Assembly: GCA_031002005.1 (NCBI GenBank)
Contig: CM061921.1
Coordinates: 142,447,283 to 142,511,282, forward strand
Direction of reading: 5' to 3'
Length of the DNA stretch: 64,000 nucleotides
Origin: Vandiemenella viatica
Lineage: Eukaryota; Arthropoda; Insecta; Orthoptera; Morabidae
In this document: piece after piece, positions 41,080-52,792 of the stretch
How the letters are laid out: every line of letters starts with the position of its first letter
Position numbering within the stretch: position 1 is the first letter of the stretch
Notes under the pieces: model-generated
The model's input: only the letters and a program-made list of their open reading frames with translations
What the model was told of the DNA's origin: nothing
The model's database searches: none
Made by a program: the position numbers and the translations under genes

Positions 41080-43959
41080 TGTATAGGGATTAATTTATTA
41101 CATCAGAATATCAGAGGGTTAACAAATAAAGTGGATGAATTGCTAGTCCACATAAATGAATTAAATGATATCAGTAGAATTGATATTTTATGCTTGTCTG
41201 AACACCATATAACTGCAGGAATAGGTATGTCAAATATAACTGATTTTAATTTAGCTTCTCATTATTGTAGAACAAACTTGGAGAAAGGAGGAGTTGTCAC
41301 TTATGTTAGAAATGGTTATAGTTTTGAGGATATAAGTATTAGCAAATATTGTGTTGACCAGCATTTTGAAGCCTATGCTACACAGCTAAGTTTCAATAAT
41401 GAAATTTTCATAACAGTAACAGTATATAGAGCACCATCGGGAAACTTTTCTGTTTTTATGAACCAGCTTGAACTCTTATTAACATTTTTAAGCGGAAAAG
41501 AAGTCAACATAGTCGTATGTGGTGATTTTAATGTAGATTTTCTAAATAACTTACCCTGTAAAGTCATGTTAGAATCATTAGTCAGTTCATTCAATTTAAC
41601 TCCGGTAGTTAATTTTCCAACTAGAATAATGAATAATAGTCACTCAGCTATAGACAATGTTTTCCTAGATACCTCAAAATTCAGTTATACCATCAAGCCA
41701 TCCATCAATGGACTTGACGGATCATGATGCCCAGCTATTAACCATCAACACTTCAATAGGAACTAGCACAAAGAGTAATGTCTTTAAACTTCAGCGTGTA
41801 ATAAATGATGAGTCAGTTACTTGTTTTAGAAAGTGCCTGAATACCACAAACTGGAAACAGGTATACAGTGCTCAAGGTATGGATGAAAAATACAACATTT
41901 TTAGTAACATTGTGTTAAATTTCATTGAAAGTTGCTTCCCCTTGAAAAAGTGTCGTGCTTCTCAAAAAGAACAAAAGCCTTGGATAACTATTGGCATTCG
42001 AACATCATGCGTTAATAAAAGGAAGTTGTATATTGCCTCTAGGAACAGTGAGAATGCTAATGTTAAAACACATTACAAACAGTACTGCAAAATACTGAAA
42101 AAGGTTATTAAAGAATCTAAAAGTATCTACTACAAACATAAAATTCATGATTCTGAAAATAAAATTAAAACAATATGGGACATTGTAAAAAAGGAAACAG
42201 GAAAGAGTAATCAAACAAGTAATGATATTTTTGTCCAAAAAAATTCAGTAGAATCTAATTTCTCAATTGCTGATAATTTTAATAAACATTTTTTATCTGT
42301 TGCTGATAAGTTGACTGCTAATAGCTCAGTGACACACAGTATGGATTTTGTCAAAAAAGGCTTCCAAGAAAAATTTAACTCTATGTCTATAAAATTAGCT
42401 ACTCCAGAAGAAATAAGAAAAATTATCAAATCCCTTAAGAGCAAATACTAAAGTGGTTATGATGGGATTTCCAGCAGATTAATTAAATTGTGCTCAACTG
42501 AATTAAGTAATATACTAAGTTATCTATTCAACATATCTTTACTTGAGGGTACTTTTCCAGAAAGGCTTAAGTATGTTGTAGTTAAACCACTCTATAAAAA
42601 GGGAGATAAGGCAGCCGTATCGAATTACCGACCAATTTCATTACTAACAGCCTTCTCCAAAGTTTTTGAGAAAGCAATGTACAATAGAGTTTATGAACAT
42701 CTAAAAAATAATAATATTCTAACTAAATCACAATTTGGTTTTCAAAAGAGTCATTCAACAGAACAAGCTAAATTTGCATTCACTGACAATATTTTAGAAG
42801 GATTAAATGATAAATTAATTCCTGTGGGAATTTTTTGTGACTTATCTAAAGCATTTGACTGTGTAGATCATAAAATTCTGATACAGAAACTTAAGTATTA
42901 TGGTATAGATGGCATTATTAATAAATGGCTTAGTTCTTACCTTCTAAATAGAAAACAGAAAGTGTCAATGGAGAATTTTAAGGCTGCCTTAAGAGGTCCA
43001 CTGTTTTCTGAGTGGAAATTAATCAGATGTGGAGTACCTCAGGGTTCTATATTGGGGCCACTATTGTTTTTAATATATATAAATGATCTACTCTGTGTTT
43101 CATCTAAAAACTCAAAATTTGTCCAATTTGCAGATGACACAAAAATAGGAATTAAAAACACTCCAGATTTATCTACAGAATATATTTCAAATTATGTCTT
43201 TGAACTGATTAATAAATGGTTTACAGATAATGGCTTGTCTTTAAACTTTGATAAAACTCAGTATATGCAATTCAGTACATCACACAGATTAACACCTGAC
43301 ATAGACATAAAATTTGCAGGCCAGTCCATTCAAAAGGTAGATAGTGTGAAATTTCTAGGTTTGTATATTGATCATAATTTAAATTGGAAAATACATGTTT
43401 CTGACTTACTAAAGCGATTGGGTGCAGCCACATTTGCAATTCGTACAATTTTAGCTTTAGGTGATCTCCGTATGAGGCAGCTAGTTTATTTTGCTTATTT
43501 TCACTCTTTATTGTCATATGGAATAATATTCTGGGGCAATTCTACCCATAGAGACAAAGTGTTCAGAGCCCAAAAGCGTGTAATACGAATTATGTGTGGG
43601 GTTAGCAATAGAACTTCATGTAGAGAGCTGTTCAAGAAGTTAGGAATTTTAACAATAGCATCTGAGTATATATACAGATTAATGTCCTTTGTAGTCACAA
43701 ATTATACTTTGTTTGAAACAAATAGTAAAATACACAATTATGGCACTAGAAGTAAAAATGACCTTCACAAGACTTACAAGTCATTGTCATTTGTTCAAAA
43801 AGGGGTCTGATATTCAGGGATACATATCTTCAACATGCTCCCAACACATATTAAATGTCTAGTAGATGATAAGAATAAATTCATGAAAATACTGAAAGAA
43901 TTTTTACTTGACAACTCCTTCTACTCTGTCGAAGAATTTATTTCTAAGGTATCTTAAAA
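41080..43959 (+). pseudogene. LINE ORF2, endonuclease plus reverse transcriptase
   Basis: The endonuclease (41080-41760) starts INLLHQNIRGLTNKVDELLVHIN and shows CLSEHHI (catalytic Glu), VVCGDFNVDFLNN and DLTDHDAQLL. A frameshift near 41710 and a stop at 42449 (KSKY*SGYDGISSRLIKL) break it. The RT (42488-43810) has PLYKKGDKAAVSNYRPISLLTAFSKVFEK, IFCDLSKAFDCVDHKIL, RCGVPQGSILGPLLFLIYIND and the intact FADD. A stop at 43808 separates the last domain (YSGIHIFNMLPTHIKCLVDDKNK...FYSVEEFISKVS, ending 43959). A few single changes would account for all breaks, so the copy is fairly young. Confidence 0.9.
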
Positions 43960-44003
43960 ATAACTGCCAGTATCTTGTGTAAATATAGTTCACATAATTA
44001 ATT

Positions 44004-44270
44004 TACCATGTATGGTATGACTGTACATCTCCTGGTGTATGCATTTCGTTTGTTACATAATTGTTTACGGTACCATATATGTTATGACTGTACATCTTGT
44101 GGTGTATGTATTATTTTGTTACGGATTTTTTTTTATGTACCATATATGCTATGACTGTACATCTTCTGGTGTATGTATTATTTTATAATGGAAGTGTTTA
44201 ATGTACCATGTATACTATGACTGTACATCTAGTGGTGTACTTATTATTTTGTTATACAACAGTTTATCTG
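44004..44270 (+). repeat. Four ~67-bp tandem repeats in the LINE 3' UTR
   Basis: TACCATRTATRxTATGACTGTACATC starts at 44004, 44071, 44138 and 44204. The relative at 55740-55930 has about three units on the other strand. Confidence 0.9.
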
Positions 44271-44335
44271 TAAATTGTCAACTTTCCACATCCCACAGAG
44301 CCAGTCTCTTATATTGGGATCAATGGAAAATGAAT

Positions 44336-44366
44336 GTATTGTATTGTATTGTATTGTATTCTATTG
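44336..44366 (+). repeat. (TTGTA)n 3' terminus of the LINE
   Basis: Pentamer repeats end the homology with other copies and mark the 3' end. Confidence 0.85.
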
Positions 44367-44772
44367 TACATTGCACTTTAGTCACAGGTTCTTTTGTTGT
44401 TATGATATCCGTTAACTGTTCTTTAGTAACATGTCCATTTATTGATGTTTCTCCAATGGTAAAAATGCGGCCAAATATGAAAACCACATTCAAACAATCA
44501 AAATTAGTGCAAAATCTTACAAAATCATCATTAAATAGCCAGAAATTAAAATTGCACACAAAATTATAAATATAACCAGTCCAAACAGTTGGGAAATGTC
44601 CTCCAAACATAGTGCCTCACATCAGTACTTACAATTACAAACTTTTATTCAATGTTTCATACATAATACTGTAATTGATTGAATTACATAGCATTTACAT
44701 AGTTTCTCTCCATAAAACAATGTTCATTTATATGATGAATATAAACAAGTTGACAATCACATGAAACATATA

Positions 44773-46090
44773 GGGGAGACCGGGGCAAGTTGACGAGCGG
44801 GGCAAGATGAAGAATGATTTAATTTAAATTCCCGCTTCTATGTAGCAGCACTGTATTCATACTACTAGCTCTCTCTACGACTAGTAACTAAAATATGGAG
44901 CACTGGCGTCACTCGTGCCGTATAGTTCCTCGCTATACGCTGATCGAGATTTCTCTGTGACGTGATGAAATTTTCTACATCTCTGAATTAAGGCTTCACA
45001 GACTAACAGGTACGAAATTGTTTTATACTTTGTCATACATGAGTAGCTTAAACAATGTGCTTTCGTAAAGGCTGTGTATTTGTATCTCATTCTTTTTTAA
45101 ACTGTCGCAATAATGGAAAGTTTTTAACATTGTCGTTCGGGGCAAGTTGGCTGGGGTAAGTTGACGACCTCGTCATCTGGCCCCAGATGACTTTCGCTGT
45201 GTCTGTTTCAGTCTTTGAGTGCCTTTTTTTGTGTTTCGTGTAAGAGTCTTGACTTGCATGACTCACATAGTTTCTCTTAAAATTTGTAAGGGTGCTACTT
45301 TACTTATTCATGACACATTATGATCCAGATATGGTGAGAACTTATAAAAAGAAGTCCTCCAGAGGCGAGTGGGCACGAAGTGCTTTGGCTGCTGCAATAA
45401 TTGATGTCAAAGGAGTAAGAAAGTCCTGTTTGGGTGCAGCGAACGTTTACAGTATCCCTGAAGCAACATTACCTCGCCATTTGAAGAAAAGAGATGACGT
45501 AAGAATTGAATGTTTGTTTCATACGCACAAGCTCGGGATGCAAGAAATCAAAGTTTTACTAAGAAACTGACGTTTACCTCTTCTGAATTAAAGAAAAAAA
45601 ACCGAGTTGCGACAACATCAAGTAATGCTTCTGAAGAAAGTTTAGTTCAGTGTCCTGGATGTGATGAGATCTATGAAGACCCTCCATCAGAAGACTGGAT
45701 ACAATGTTGCATGTGCTTTAAATGGTGGCACAAAGAATGTTCACACTGTGAAGGAGGGAGATTTGTATGTGACTTCTGTTAATGTTTGCACATCAATGTA
45801 TACATATTAATGCATAATAATAAAAATGTATTACAGTTTCATTAAGTGTCATCTTGCCCCGTGGTTAAAGTCATCTTGCCCCACTACTGGGGCAAGATGA
45901 CAGTTTTGCATTACTTTCTAAAATTAATAAAAAAAACTTTGATAATATGAAAATAAAATTATATATAATTACGAACATTTCAATAAAAGACCAGACTAAT
46001 AATATTTGCAATGAAAAATCATTTTCTTCAAAAAATGAATTTATTAAAAATGTTTAATCGTTAACATCGTCAACTTGCCCTGGTCTCCCC
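44773..46090 (+). mobile_element. Pogo-like transposon, internally deleted, 1.32 kb
   Basis: Terminal inverted repeats GGGGAGACCGGGGCAAGTTG (left, 44773) and GGGGAGACCAGGGCAAGTTG (right, other strand, 46090), each flanked by TA (44771-44772, 46091-46092). The motif GGGGCAAGTTGAC/GGGGCAAGATGA recurs in both orientations near both ends. It carries the DNA-binding start and zinc-finger end of a pogo-type transposase but no catalytic core. Confidence 0.92.
45328..45782 (+). pseudogene. Pogo transposase remnant: psq HTH joined to PHD-like finger
   Basis: From the ATG near 45331: MVRTYKKKSSRGEWARSALAAAIIDVKGVRKSCLGAANVYSIPEATLPRHLKKR is the pipsqueak-type helix-turn-helix that starts pogo/Tigger transposases. 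After a frame change the 45510-45782 frame gives SEESLVQCPGCDEIYEDPPSEDWIQCCMCFKWWHKECS...CEGGRFVCDFC, a PHD-like zinc finger (C-x2-C, C-x2-C, H-x2-C, C-x2-C) as found at the C-terminus of some arthropod pogo proteins. The DDE domain (about 300 aa) is absent, so an internal deletion joined the two ends. Confidence 0.88.
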
Positions 46091-46182
46091 TACAAAGCCA
46101 TAATTAATCAACTCCCATCTTGCTATCTATAATTATTAAAACAAAATTTCATAAAAGGGCTGGAACAGAGGGCTGTTACACA

Positions 46183-47444
46183 ATGTCAAAATCCCTAACT
46201 TCTTGAACAGATCTCGGCATTAAGTTTTTCTGCTAACACCATACATATTTCTTATTAGTCACTTTTAGGCTCAAAACAAATTGTCTCTATTAGTATAATT
46301 GCCCCAGAATGTTATTGCATTTGACATCAAGGAGTTAAAAATGCAAAGTAAACTAGTTTTCTCATACAGAAATCACTTATTGCTAAAATTATACTAATTG
46401 CAAATGTGGCTGCACCAAATCACTTCAGTAAGTCAGAGACACATACCGTATTATTTAGATTAAGGTCAATTTTCAAGCCTAAGAAATTCAAGCTCTCTAC
46501 CTCTTGAATGGACTGGCCTGCAAATTTTGTTTATATTTGGTAGTAATCAGTGTGAAGTACTTAATTGTATATTTTGAGCTTTACAAAAATTTAAAGGTAA
46601 GCCAGTAGCTGTAAATCATTTATCAATTAGGTCAAAGTATTAATTTTAAATATGTTCTATAGAGAGATCTTGAGTATTGTTAATTCCTATACTACTATCA
46701 TCTGCAAATTAAACAATTGTGGTCCCAATATAGAACCTGCATCTGATAAATCCCCACTCAGAAAACAGTGAATCATGTAACACAGCATTAAAATGTACCA
46801 ATGACACTTTCTGTTGTTTATTCAGAAGGGAAGAGCTAAGACAATTCACAGAAAATTCCTACAGACATTAATTTATCATTTATTCCCTTTAAAATATTGT
46901 CAATGAATGAAAATATACCTTGTACTATTGAATGGCCCTTCTGTAAACTAGTGATTTAATTAGATTATGTTTATTTTTAAACTGTTTATAAACTCTGTTG
47001 TACATTGCTCCCTCAGAAGCTTTGGAGAAGGTTGTTTTTAATGAAATAGGACAGTATTTGATTCAACTGACTTATCTCCCTTTTAATAGAGTGGTTTAAC
47101 TACAGCACACTTGAGCCTTTCTGGAAAGGTACCCTCAAGTAAAGATATATTAAACAGATAACTTAGTTCATTACTTTGTAAGTAGAGTAGTATAATTAAT
47201 CTGCTTGAAATCCAATCATAATCACTTGAGTATTTGATTGTAAGAAACATGATAACTATTAATATTTCTTCTGGGGTAGCTAAATTTACAGACATAGTGT
47301 CAAATTTTTCTTGGAAGCCTGTATTGACAAAATCCATACTGTCTCTCACTGAGCTATTGGCAGTCAACTTGTGAGCAACTGATAAAAAAAAATGTTTAAT
47401 TAATATATCAGTAATTGAAAAATTATATTCTACTGTGCCTTTTT
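46183..47444 (-). pseudogene. CR1-like LINE fragment (copy 2)
   Basis: Minus strand. The right end reads NSSVRDSMDFVNTGFQEKFDTMSVNLATPEEI...YSSDYDWISSR..ILLYLQSNELSYLFNISLLEGTFPERLKCAVVKPLY (47083-47367), the start of the RT region of the 40799-44366 LINE. RT motifs continue with many stops to 46183, where the copy is cut by the LTR end. The endonuclease is missing to the right. Confidence 0.85.
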
Positions 47445-47680
47445 ATAGCTATACCTTTTCCTCCCATCTATTTTGGCCACTGGTTTACTGAATCCCCTAA
47501 TGTCCATCAGTACCACACAGTCATCACTTATTCCTCCAGTTACTTGACACCCTACAACATTTTAATCAGGCTTCATTAGATAGATATCCAACATGTTTGG
47601 TCCCCTCGTATTTTGCTCTACCACTTGTGTAAAACCTCCTTCCCTTATTAAGGTATTTGCAAATCTCTGTTCCCTTGTTT

Positions 47681-48247
47681 TATTTTATTTTATTTATCAA
47701 TCTTGTTTCATGTATCCCTTCTGAGGAAGCACCTCTGGGATGTGAAACATGTCATGGTTAATATACATACATACAATATGAGTCATAATCATAGTAAAAA
47801 ACAATTATATGTTACAAGAAAAATAAAGACAATAAAATAAACATAAATTTTTACAACTGTTATTTGCAAAAGTCATATTGAATGCAATTAATTGTTTTGT
47901 TCAAATTCTTGAATAGAGTAGAAGGAGTTGCCAATAAGATAATCTCTCAGTTTTTCTTTAAATATATCTTTATTTTCTGCAAATTGTTTTATACCCTTTG
48001 GAACTTTATTAAACAGATGTATACCAGAATAATTTACTCCTCTTTGTACTAATGACAGAGATGTTTGTGGTTTATGCAAGTTATTTATGCTTCTTGTATT
48101 GAGATTGTGTACCTGTGAATTAGAAGTAAACAGGTTACAATGATCTATGACAAAGCACATTAGAGAATATATATACTGAGAACTCATTGTAAGAGTTTTT
48201 TAAAAAGTTGTCTGCAAGAAGTTCTTGGTTTTACCCTACACAACATG
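47681..48247 (-). mobile_element. LINE 3' fragment (third CR1-group family)
   Basis: The coding end reads SSQYIYSLMCFVIDHCNLFTSNSQVHNLNTRSINNLHKPQTSLSLVQRGVNYSGIHLFNKVPKGIKQF (47888-48187), a relative but not a copy of the 43,700 region. The 3' end is an (AATAA)n-like tail at about 47690. It sits inside the family B LINE; TTGTTTTA and TGTTATTTA near the ends may be target remains. Confidence 0.75.
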
Positions 48248-48321
48248 TGTTATTTATCTTATTTCTCAACCAGTTTACACCCAGTAAATTTATATCCCCT
48301 CCAATAATAACTATTCTACAC

Positions 48322-48780
48322 TCACCATTTCACCCATCCCCCTGATGTTTCGTCCTGTACTAAAATTTTCCTATCCTGCTCTGAAAGTTTCCTATTTTTT
48401 ACTTTTTTATCACCCAAAAAATCTTCCCCAAGTAAGTCATGGTCATGACGTATGAACACTAGAGAACTATAGTAATCTTTGCTAACCAGTATGAATACCC
48501 TTCCACCAATTGCTCCTCTGTGTCTGCAGTACACTCTGTAATCATCAGGGAAAACCCCATTGTCTAGTATTCCTTCTTTTAACCAACACTCTACCCCTAT
48601 AATCACTTGTGGTTCATGTATCTCTATTAAGTTTGCAAATTCTATCACTTTGTTCATTATACTTCTAAAGTTCACCAATAACACCCTTATTTTTGGGTTT
48701 GTGGTATTTTCAGGATTAACCTTTGTCTTTCCAGTTGTACCCAATTCCATTATTATTTCAATAGCTTCATCTAATCTCAT
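48322..48780 (-). pseudogene. LINE endonuclease N-terminal part
   Basis: 152 codons. NPKIRVLLVNFRSIMNKVIEFANLIEIHEPQVIIGVECWLKEGILDNGVFPDDYRVYCRHRGAIGGRVFILVSKDY is the start of an APE-type LINE endonuclease; the catalytic Glu lies in GVECWL (family G.E.WL). The last 20 residues (LSEQDRKILVQDETSGGWVKW) repeat ORF1 sequence, because a block of ~75 bp is duplicated here. Confidence 0.8.
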
Positions 48781-49159
48781 TGCAGATCCTGCAGAAGAGG
48801 ATCTACACTTCTCCCATGGCTACTACCTAGCAGCAGAACCTTTTTCTTCCTATTTTGTTCCTTCTATGCTATATTCCTATAGGCCTGCTGCACGTTACCT
48901 ACTCCTACATGAGGCTCTTCCCCATCTAACAGGTCAAACATATTTCTCTCCACAATTTCTGGAGTATCTGAATTCTTCATCCTGTTAACCATATTTCCTT
49001 CTCACCCTCCTCACTACAAGCATCATTTCTATTTCCAGCTTCCAAAGGCAAACCTCCACACATGCAGCCTCCACAGCCTCCTCTACAGGTTGAGCCCCCA
49101 AAAGCTGAGCCCCTACAGGCAGAACCTCAAGGATCTTGACTCTCATGCAATTTCCTGAT

Positions 49160-49383
49160 CATTTCACCCATCCCCCTGATGTTTCGTCCTGCACTAAAAT
49201 TTTCCTATCCTGCTCTGAAAGTTTCCTATCCTTAAAACAGAGTGGACAATACAACTAAAGAGCCTCATTTATTTCCCTCTTTCCTATTGTGCTACATTCC
49301 CAGTGAAACCATGTTTTACACCCATTGCAATCCAAACCATTCACCACATGTCTGCAACAGGGGCCACACTCTCCAGGCATGTT
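49160..49383 (-). pseudogene. LINE ORF1 with PHD-like zinc finger
   Basis: Minus-strand frame: CGPCCRHVVNGLDCNGCKTWFHWECSTIGKREINEAL, one in-frame stop, then YCPLCFKDRKLSEQDRK. The spacing C-x2-C...C-x2-C-x4-H-x2-C...C-x2-C is a PHD-type finger, known at the start of ORF1 in CR1-group LINEs. The N-terminus is cut at the mariner border (49384). Confidence 0.75.
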
Positions 49384-49976
49384 TCAAAGCCCAATATGTT
49401 TCAACTCAACATTCTTTTGATTGTCAGTCAGAGCCCGACGAACAAACTTGGCAGCAATTCTTTTCTTTCCCAAATCTTCAGTTAAAATTTTCTGAACCGA
49501 GCTCCAAAATAACCCACTAAGCTCTGACAGTTGATCAATTGTTTGTTGACTGTCTGAGGGCACAATCTCTGTAATTTTTTCAACATTTTCTTTGATTCTG
49601 GTAGCTGATGGACGTCCAGAAAGGGGTTGGTCATCAATCGACATGTCGCCATTTTCAAACTAAATAAACCACTTGTACACTTGATTTTTTTCCCATAGCA
49701 TAATCTCTTAGCTGTTTTCAGCATTAAAACAGTTGCAGCAGCATTTTTCATGAGCAGAAAACAAAATTTCACTTAACCTTGCCATCATCAAACATGAATC
49801 AATAACAAAACATCACTAGCAACAGCAATCACTGCAGTTTAACAGTAAGAGCTAGGACGACAACACAGGTGGCACTGAAGTTGCAATGAGTTGTGCTATA
49901 AACTCCTACCGGCAGAAATGTGTACTAAACAAGCTCTGCCCACGACAATACCATACAGGTTATTATTGTGCACCCG
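49384..49976 (-). pseudogene. Mariner transposase, 5' half
   Basis: Minus strand: KFCFLLMKNAAATVLMLKTAKRL (49670-49780), then MSIDDQPLSGRPSATRIKENVEKITEIVPSDSQQTIDQLSELSGLFWSSVQKILTEDLGKKRIAAKFVRRALTDNQKNVELKHIGL (49384-49644). These are the HTH1, GRP linker and HTH2 of the same mariner type as 29812-30377. Coding ends at almost the same residue as in that copy. The outer end is diverged. Confidence 0.87.
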
Positions 49977-52658
49977 ATATATCGAAAGGTAATAAGCTTA
50001 GCTAATCCATTTTAGTTTGTTATTTTTTCTGGGTATGGTTCTGGATATGTCTACCAAGTTTCCTAAAATTTCACCATTTCTGTTGGGATTTTAATTTCCG
50101 CCAGTATATCTAAAACTAAAAATTTCTATTTTACAAGAAGCTCTTTTCACTAGTGTTATTCTGCTTTTAAAATCATTCCTGGCTCAGCCGTCAGTTGTAA
50201 TTTTATTCCCAAGTAACAGAAATCACTTACTTTTCCTATTGCATCTGATCATTTTTTTTACATTTAATCTACTATTATTGTTATCATTACTGCTCCCTTT
50301 CATCACTTATTTCTCACTTTCATTTAAGTTTTGTCCAAAATATTTGTTCAATATTTTGTTCATTCCATTCAGTAACTTCTCAACTTGCTCAGCCTACTCT
50401 GCGACCAGAATAACGTCATCACCAAATCATAGTATACTGCGTTTTTCTCCTTTTTTTATTACTTGCTTTATTGATTCCCCTGCATACAAGCTGAATATTA
50501 ATAGGAATAGACTACAACCTTTTCTCACTTTTTTTTAACTGATGCATGTCTCTCACAAGTATCCACTTTTGTTATTGCACATGATTCTTGATCTTCTTCA
50601 TTATCAAATGTTTTTTTTTTTTTTTTTTTAAATCAGCAAATGCCATACAATTATCTTTGTTTTTAAGTGGGTGCACAGACTTCAGCAGTCATTGTTATCT
50701 TGATTGTATGGGTCGAACCATACCAATATGTCAAAACCTAAAGTTTCAGCCATCATTCAATGGCTTTCCGCTGTCCTCTGCAGAAAGCCACAGAATTATG
50801 GCTCAAATGTTAGGTTTGCGGTAAATTGTAATGATTCCACCCGGACAACCAATCTAATATGTTAGTTTTTCTTGATCCACCCCTCAAGTATTAATCTAGC
50901 CAGAATTGTTTCCCTTGTTTTGAATTTCTTCCTAAATAAAAAATGATCTTCACATACTATCTCTTCTGCTATCCTTCCTACTCTTCTGCATTTTATCATG
51001 GCCAGTAATTTAGAAGTGATAGTTCTCACATTTGTCAGATTGTGCTTTCTTTGGAAGTGTGAAGATAGTACTTTTATTAAAATCAGTTGTTATGTCTCCT
51101 GTTTAAAAACTGCTTGATAATAGTGTGAATAATCTTTGGTTTCATTATTTTTCTAGAGATTTCAGAAGTTCTGCAGGAATATCATTAATTCCAACTGCCT
51201 TATTTGATTTAAAATCTTCCAAAGCTTAAAACAGGATATCATTAGTCATCAATGTTGACATTGCATTCTTATTCCAGTAATCTGTTGTTCAAATCATCTC
51301 AATCAAATGATTTCTCTTTATATTCCTGCCATTGAATAGTTGTATCTACTGAGCTTAAAACATGTTTCCCATCAGCAACTTTAATATTTCTACATATTTT
51401 CTTCACTTCTCCACAATTTTATTTGATCCTCTGATAGAAAACATTTTCTTTACCTACGACTATTACCTTTTCTAGGTCTTCACGCTTTTCTTGTAGCTAC
51501 TTTTCTTTTGTTTTCTGGCATTTCTAGATTATTTTAACTCTAACATATCTGTACTGTTCCCTTCCTGAGTATTTTTGTGCCTTATCCTCTGATCAATCTA
51601 CTCCTAAATTTCTTCTGTGATTGAAGGTTTTCAGGGGAGCTTTTTTTCAAAAGCCTAATGGTTTTTTAAACTGCTTTGATTATTTGTCTCTGCAGTGAAT
51701 CCATTTATCATAAGCGAAAGTCTTTTCAGATTTATTTCTTCGACTCATGTCTACCATCTCTGCAAATATTTCTCTTAAGTTAGATGTTTCAATTTGCTCA
51801 ATTTCAGTCTGTTCTCTCTATATTCCTACTTTATTCTCTTGAATTTCAGCCTGACCAGAGTCTATTTCAGTTCCTGGGTGTGTTATACAATCTTGAACTT
51901 AAATCTTGATATAATCTGGCTGATATCTATCCATATATCCTGGACATTTGCAGGTATATATTCTTCATGCATGACACATAAATAATGTGTTCCCACGGTG
52001 AGTTTATATTTTTCACAAGATTCTAACATCTTGTTTCCTAGATTACTGGTTTCTCCTAGACCAAAATTTCCAATAGTATCCCTTCTTTTCTTTTCCCCAC
52101 TGCCATCTTCCAATCAGCCATGATTATATTTTCCTCCCATTTGGAATATTGGATTAATTCTTGAATTTTATCACACATTTTCTCTATTTCATCATCGTCT
52201 TTATGTGATGTTGGATTTTACACTAGTACTAAAGTGATTGGAGCAGGCTTAGTTTCAACCCTCATTAACATAATCCTGTCATTAAACAGTTCATAACAAC
52301 TCGCCCATTTACCTTCTCTCTTGTTCATTATAAATCCCACATCAATAACACCACTGACAGCCTTTCTGTTAATTATTATGTGTTGCCCATACTAGAAATC
52401 CTGTGAATCCTTCTACTTAAAGTCACCATTCCTATGATGTCATTCATCTTTGTTTTTAAATTTCCTAATTTATGTGTCTTATTCAGACTTCTAAAATTCC
52501 ATGATCTACTCCCATGTTGTAAACTCTTCCCTGAGCAGTCCCCTCCCAGAGATTTAATTGCGGGGCTGTTTTACCTATGGAATATTTTACTCAGGAAGAA
52601 GTCATAATTCTGTATGCAATTTGAGAGGGTTGATGGCCTCGGAATACCATTTAGGTCT
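49977..52658 (-). pseudogene. RTE/BovB-like LINE, decayed
   Basis: Minus strand. Endonuclease: GSRSWNFRSLNKTHKLGNLKTKMNDIIGM at about 52440-52510; GEKKRRDTIGNFGLGETSNLGNKMLESCEKYKLTVGTHYL (51970-52113), matching GDFNAKVG...GKFGLGERNERG...LIEFC of the craniofacial development protein 2-like LINEs. RT: LWFGDDVILVAE.AEQVEKLLNGMNKI...LLGNKITTDG (50150-50430), with the FADD-like motif as FGDD. Many stops. The remaining 5' part is beyond the piggyBac at 54479-54760. Confidence 0.75.
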
Positions 52659-52675
52659 TTAACCCCTTCACGGCT

Positions 52676-52792
52676 ACAGGCATACACGTATGCCCTGCCG
52701 CTAGAAAGACCTGACAGCTACGGGCGTACATGTATGCCCAGCGGACGGGAAGACCAGACGGCTAACGGCATACATGTACGCCCGAGCTCAGA
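52676..52792 (+). repeat. Subterminal palindromic repeats of the piggyBac
   Basis: Three copies of a 16-base near-palindrome, GCATACACGTATGCCC, GCGTACATGTATGCCC and GCATACATGTACGCCC, about 50 bases apart, with GACxGCTAxxGGC between them. Candidate transposase-binding sites. Confidence 0.8.

Larger units (their letters stand above)
40799..44366 (+). mobile_element. CR1-like LINE, 5'-truncated, nearly complete ORF2
   Basis: Plus strand. It holds the end of ORF1, a full but broken ORF2, a 3' UTR with four ~67-bp repeats and a terminal (TTGTA)n tract, a 3' end style of CR1/L2-group LINEs. Two minus-strand relatives occur at 46183-47444 and 55640-58260. It probably inserted into the LTR-type element around it. 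Confidence 0.88.
44367..46182 (-). repeat. LTR-like segment split by a pogo transposon
   Basis: Bases 46093-46182 end AGGGCTGTTACA, the same terminus as the LTR at 37409, and 44600-44770 shows the same order of AT-rich blocks as those LTRs. It should be the right LTR of the gag-bearing element. It abuts a CR1-like LINE copy at 46183. Moderate evidence, by terminal match only. Confidence 0.45.
47445..49383 (-). mobile_element. CR1-group LINE, family B, 5' half, split by another LINE
   Basis: Minus strand. From the right: PHD-finger ORF1 start, endonuclease start (48322-48780), then a foreign LINE fragment (47681-48247), then the rest of the endonuclease (47445-47680). The same sequences are contiguous in the copy at 60850-61190 (for example GCAAATCTCTGTTCC followed by TGTTATTCTTACCCAG), which proves the interruption. 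Confidence 0.8.

Noticed and set aside
44331..44366. CRISPR-like or telomeric repeat (GTATT)n
   Set aside because: Pentamer run is the 3' tail of a LINE; no spacers and no telomere context.
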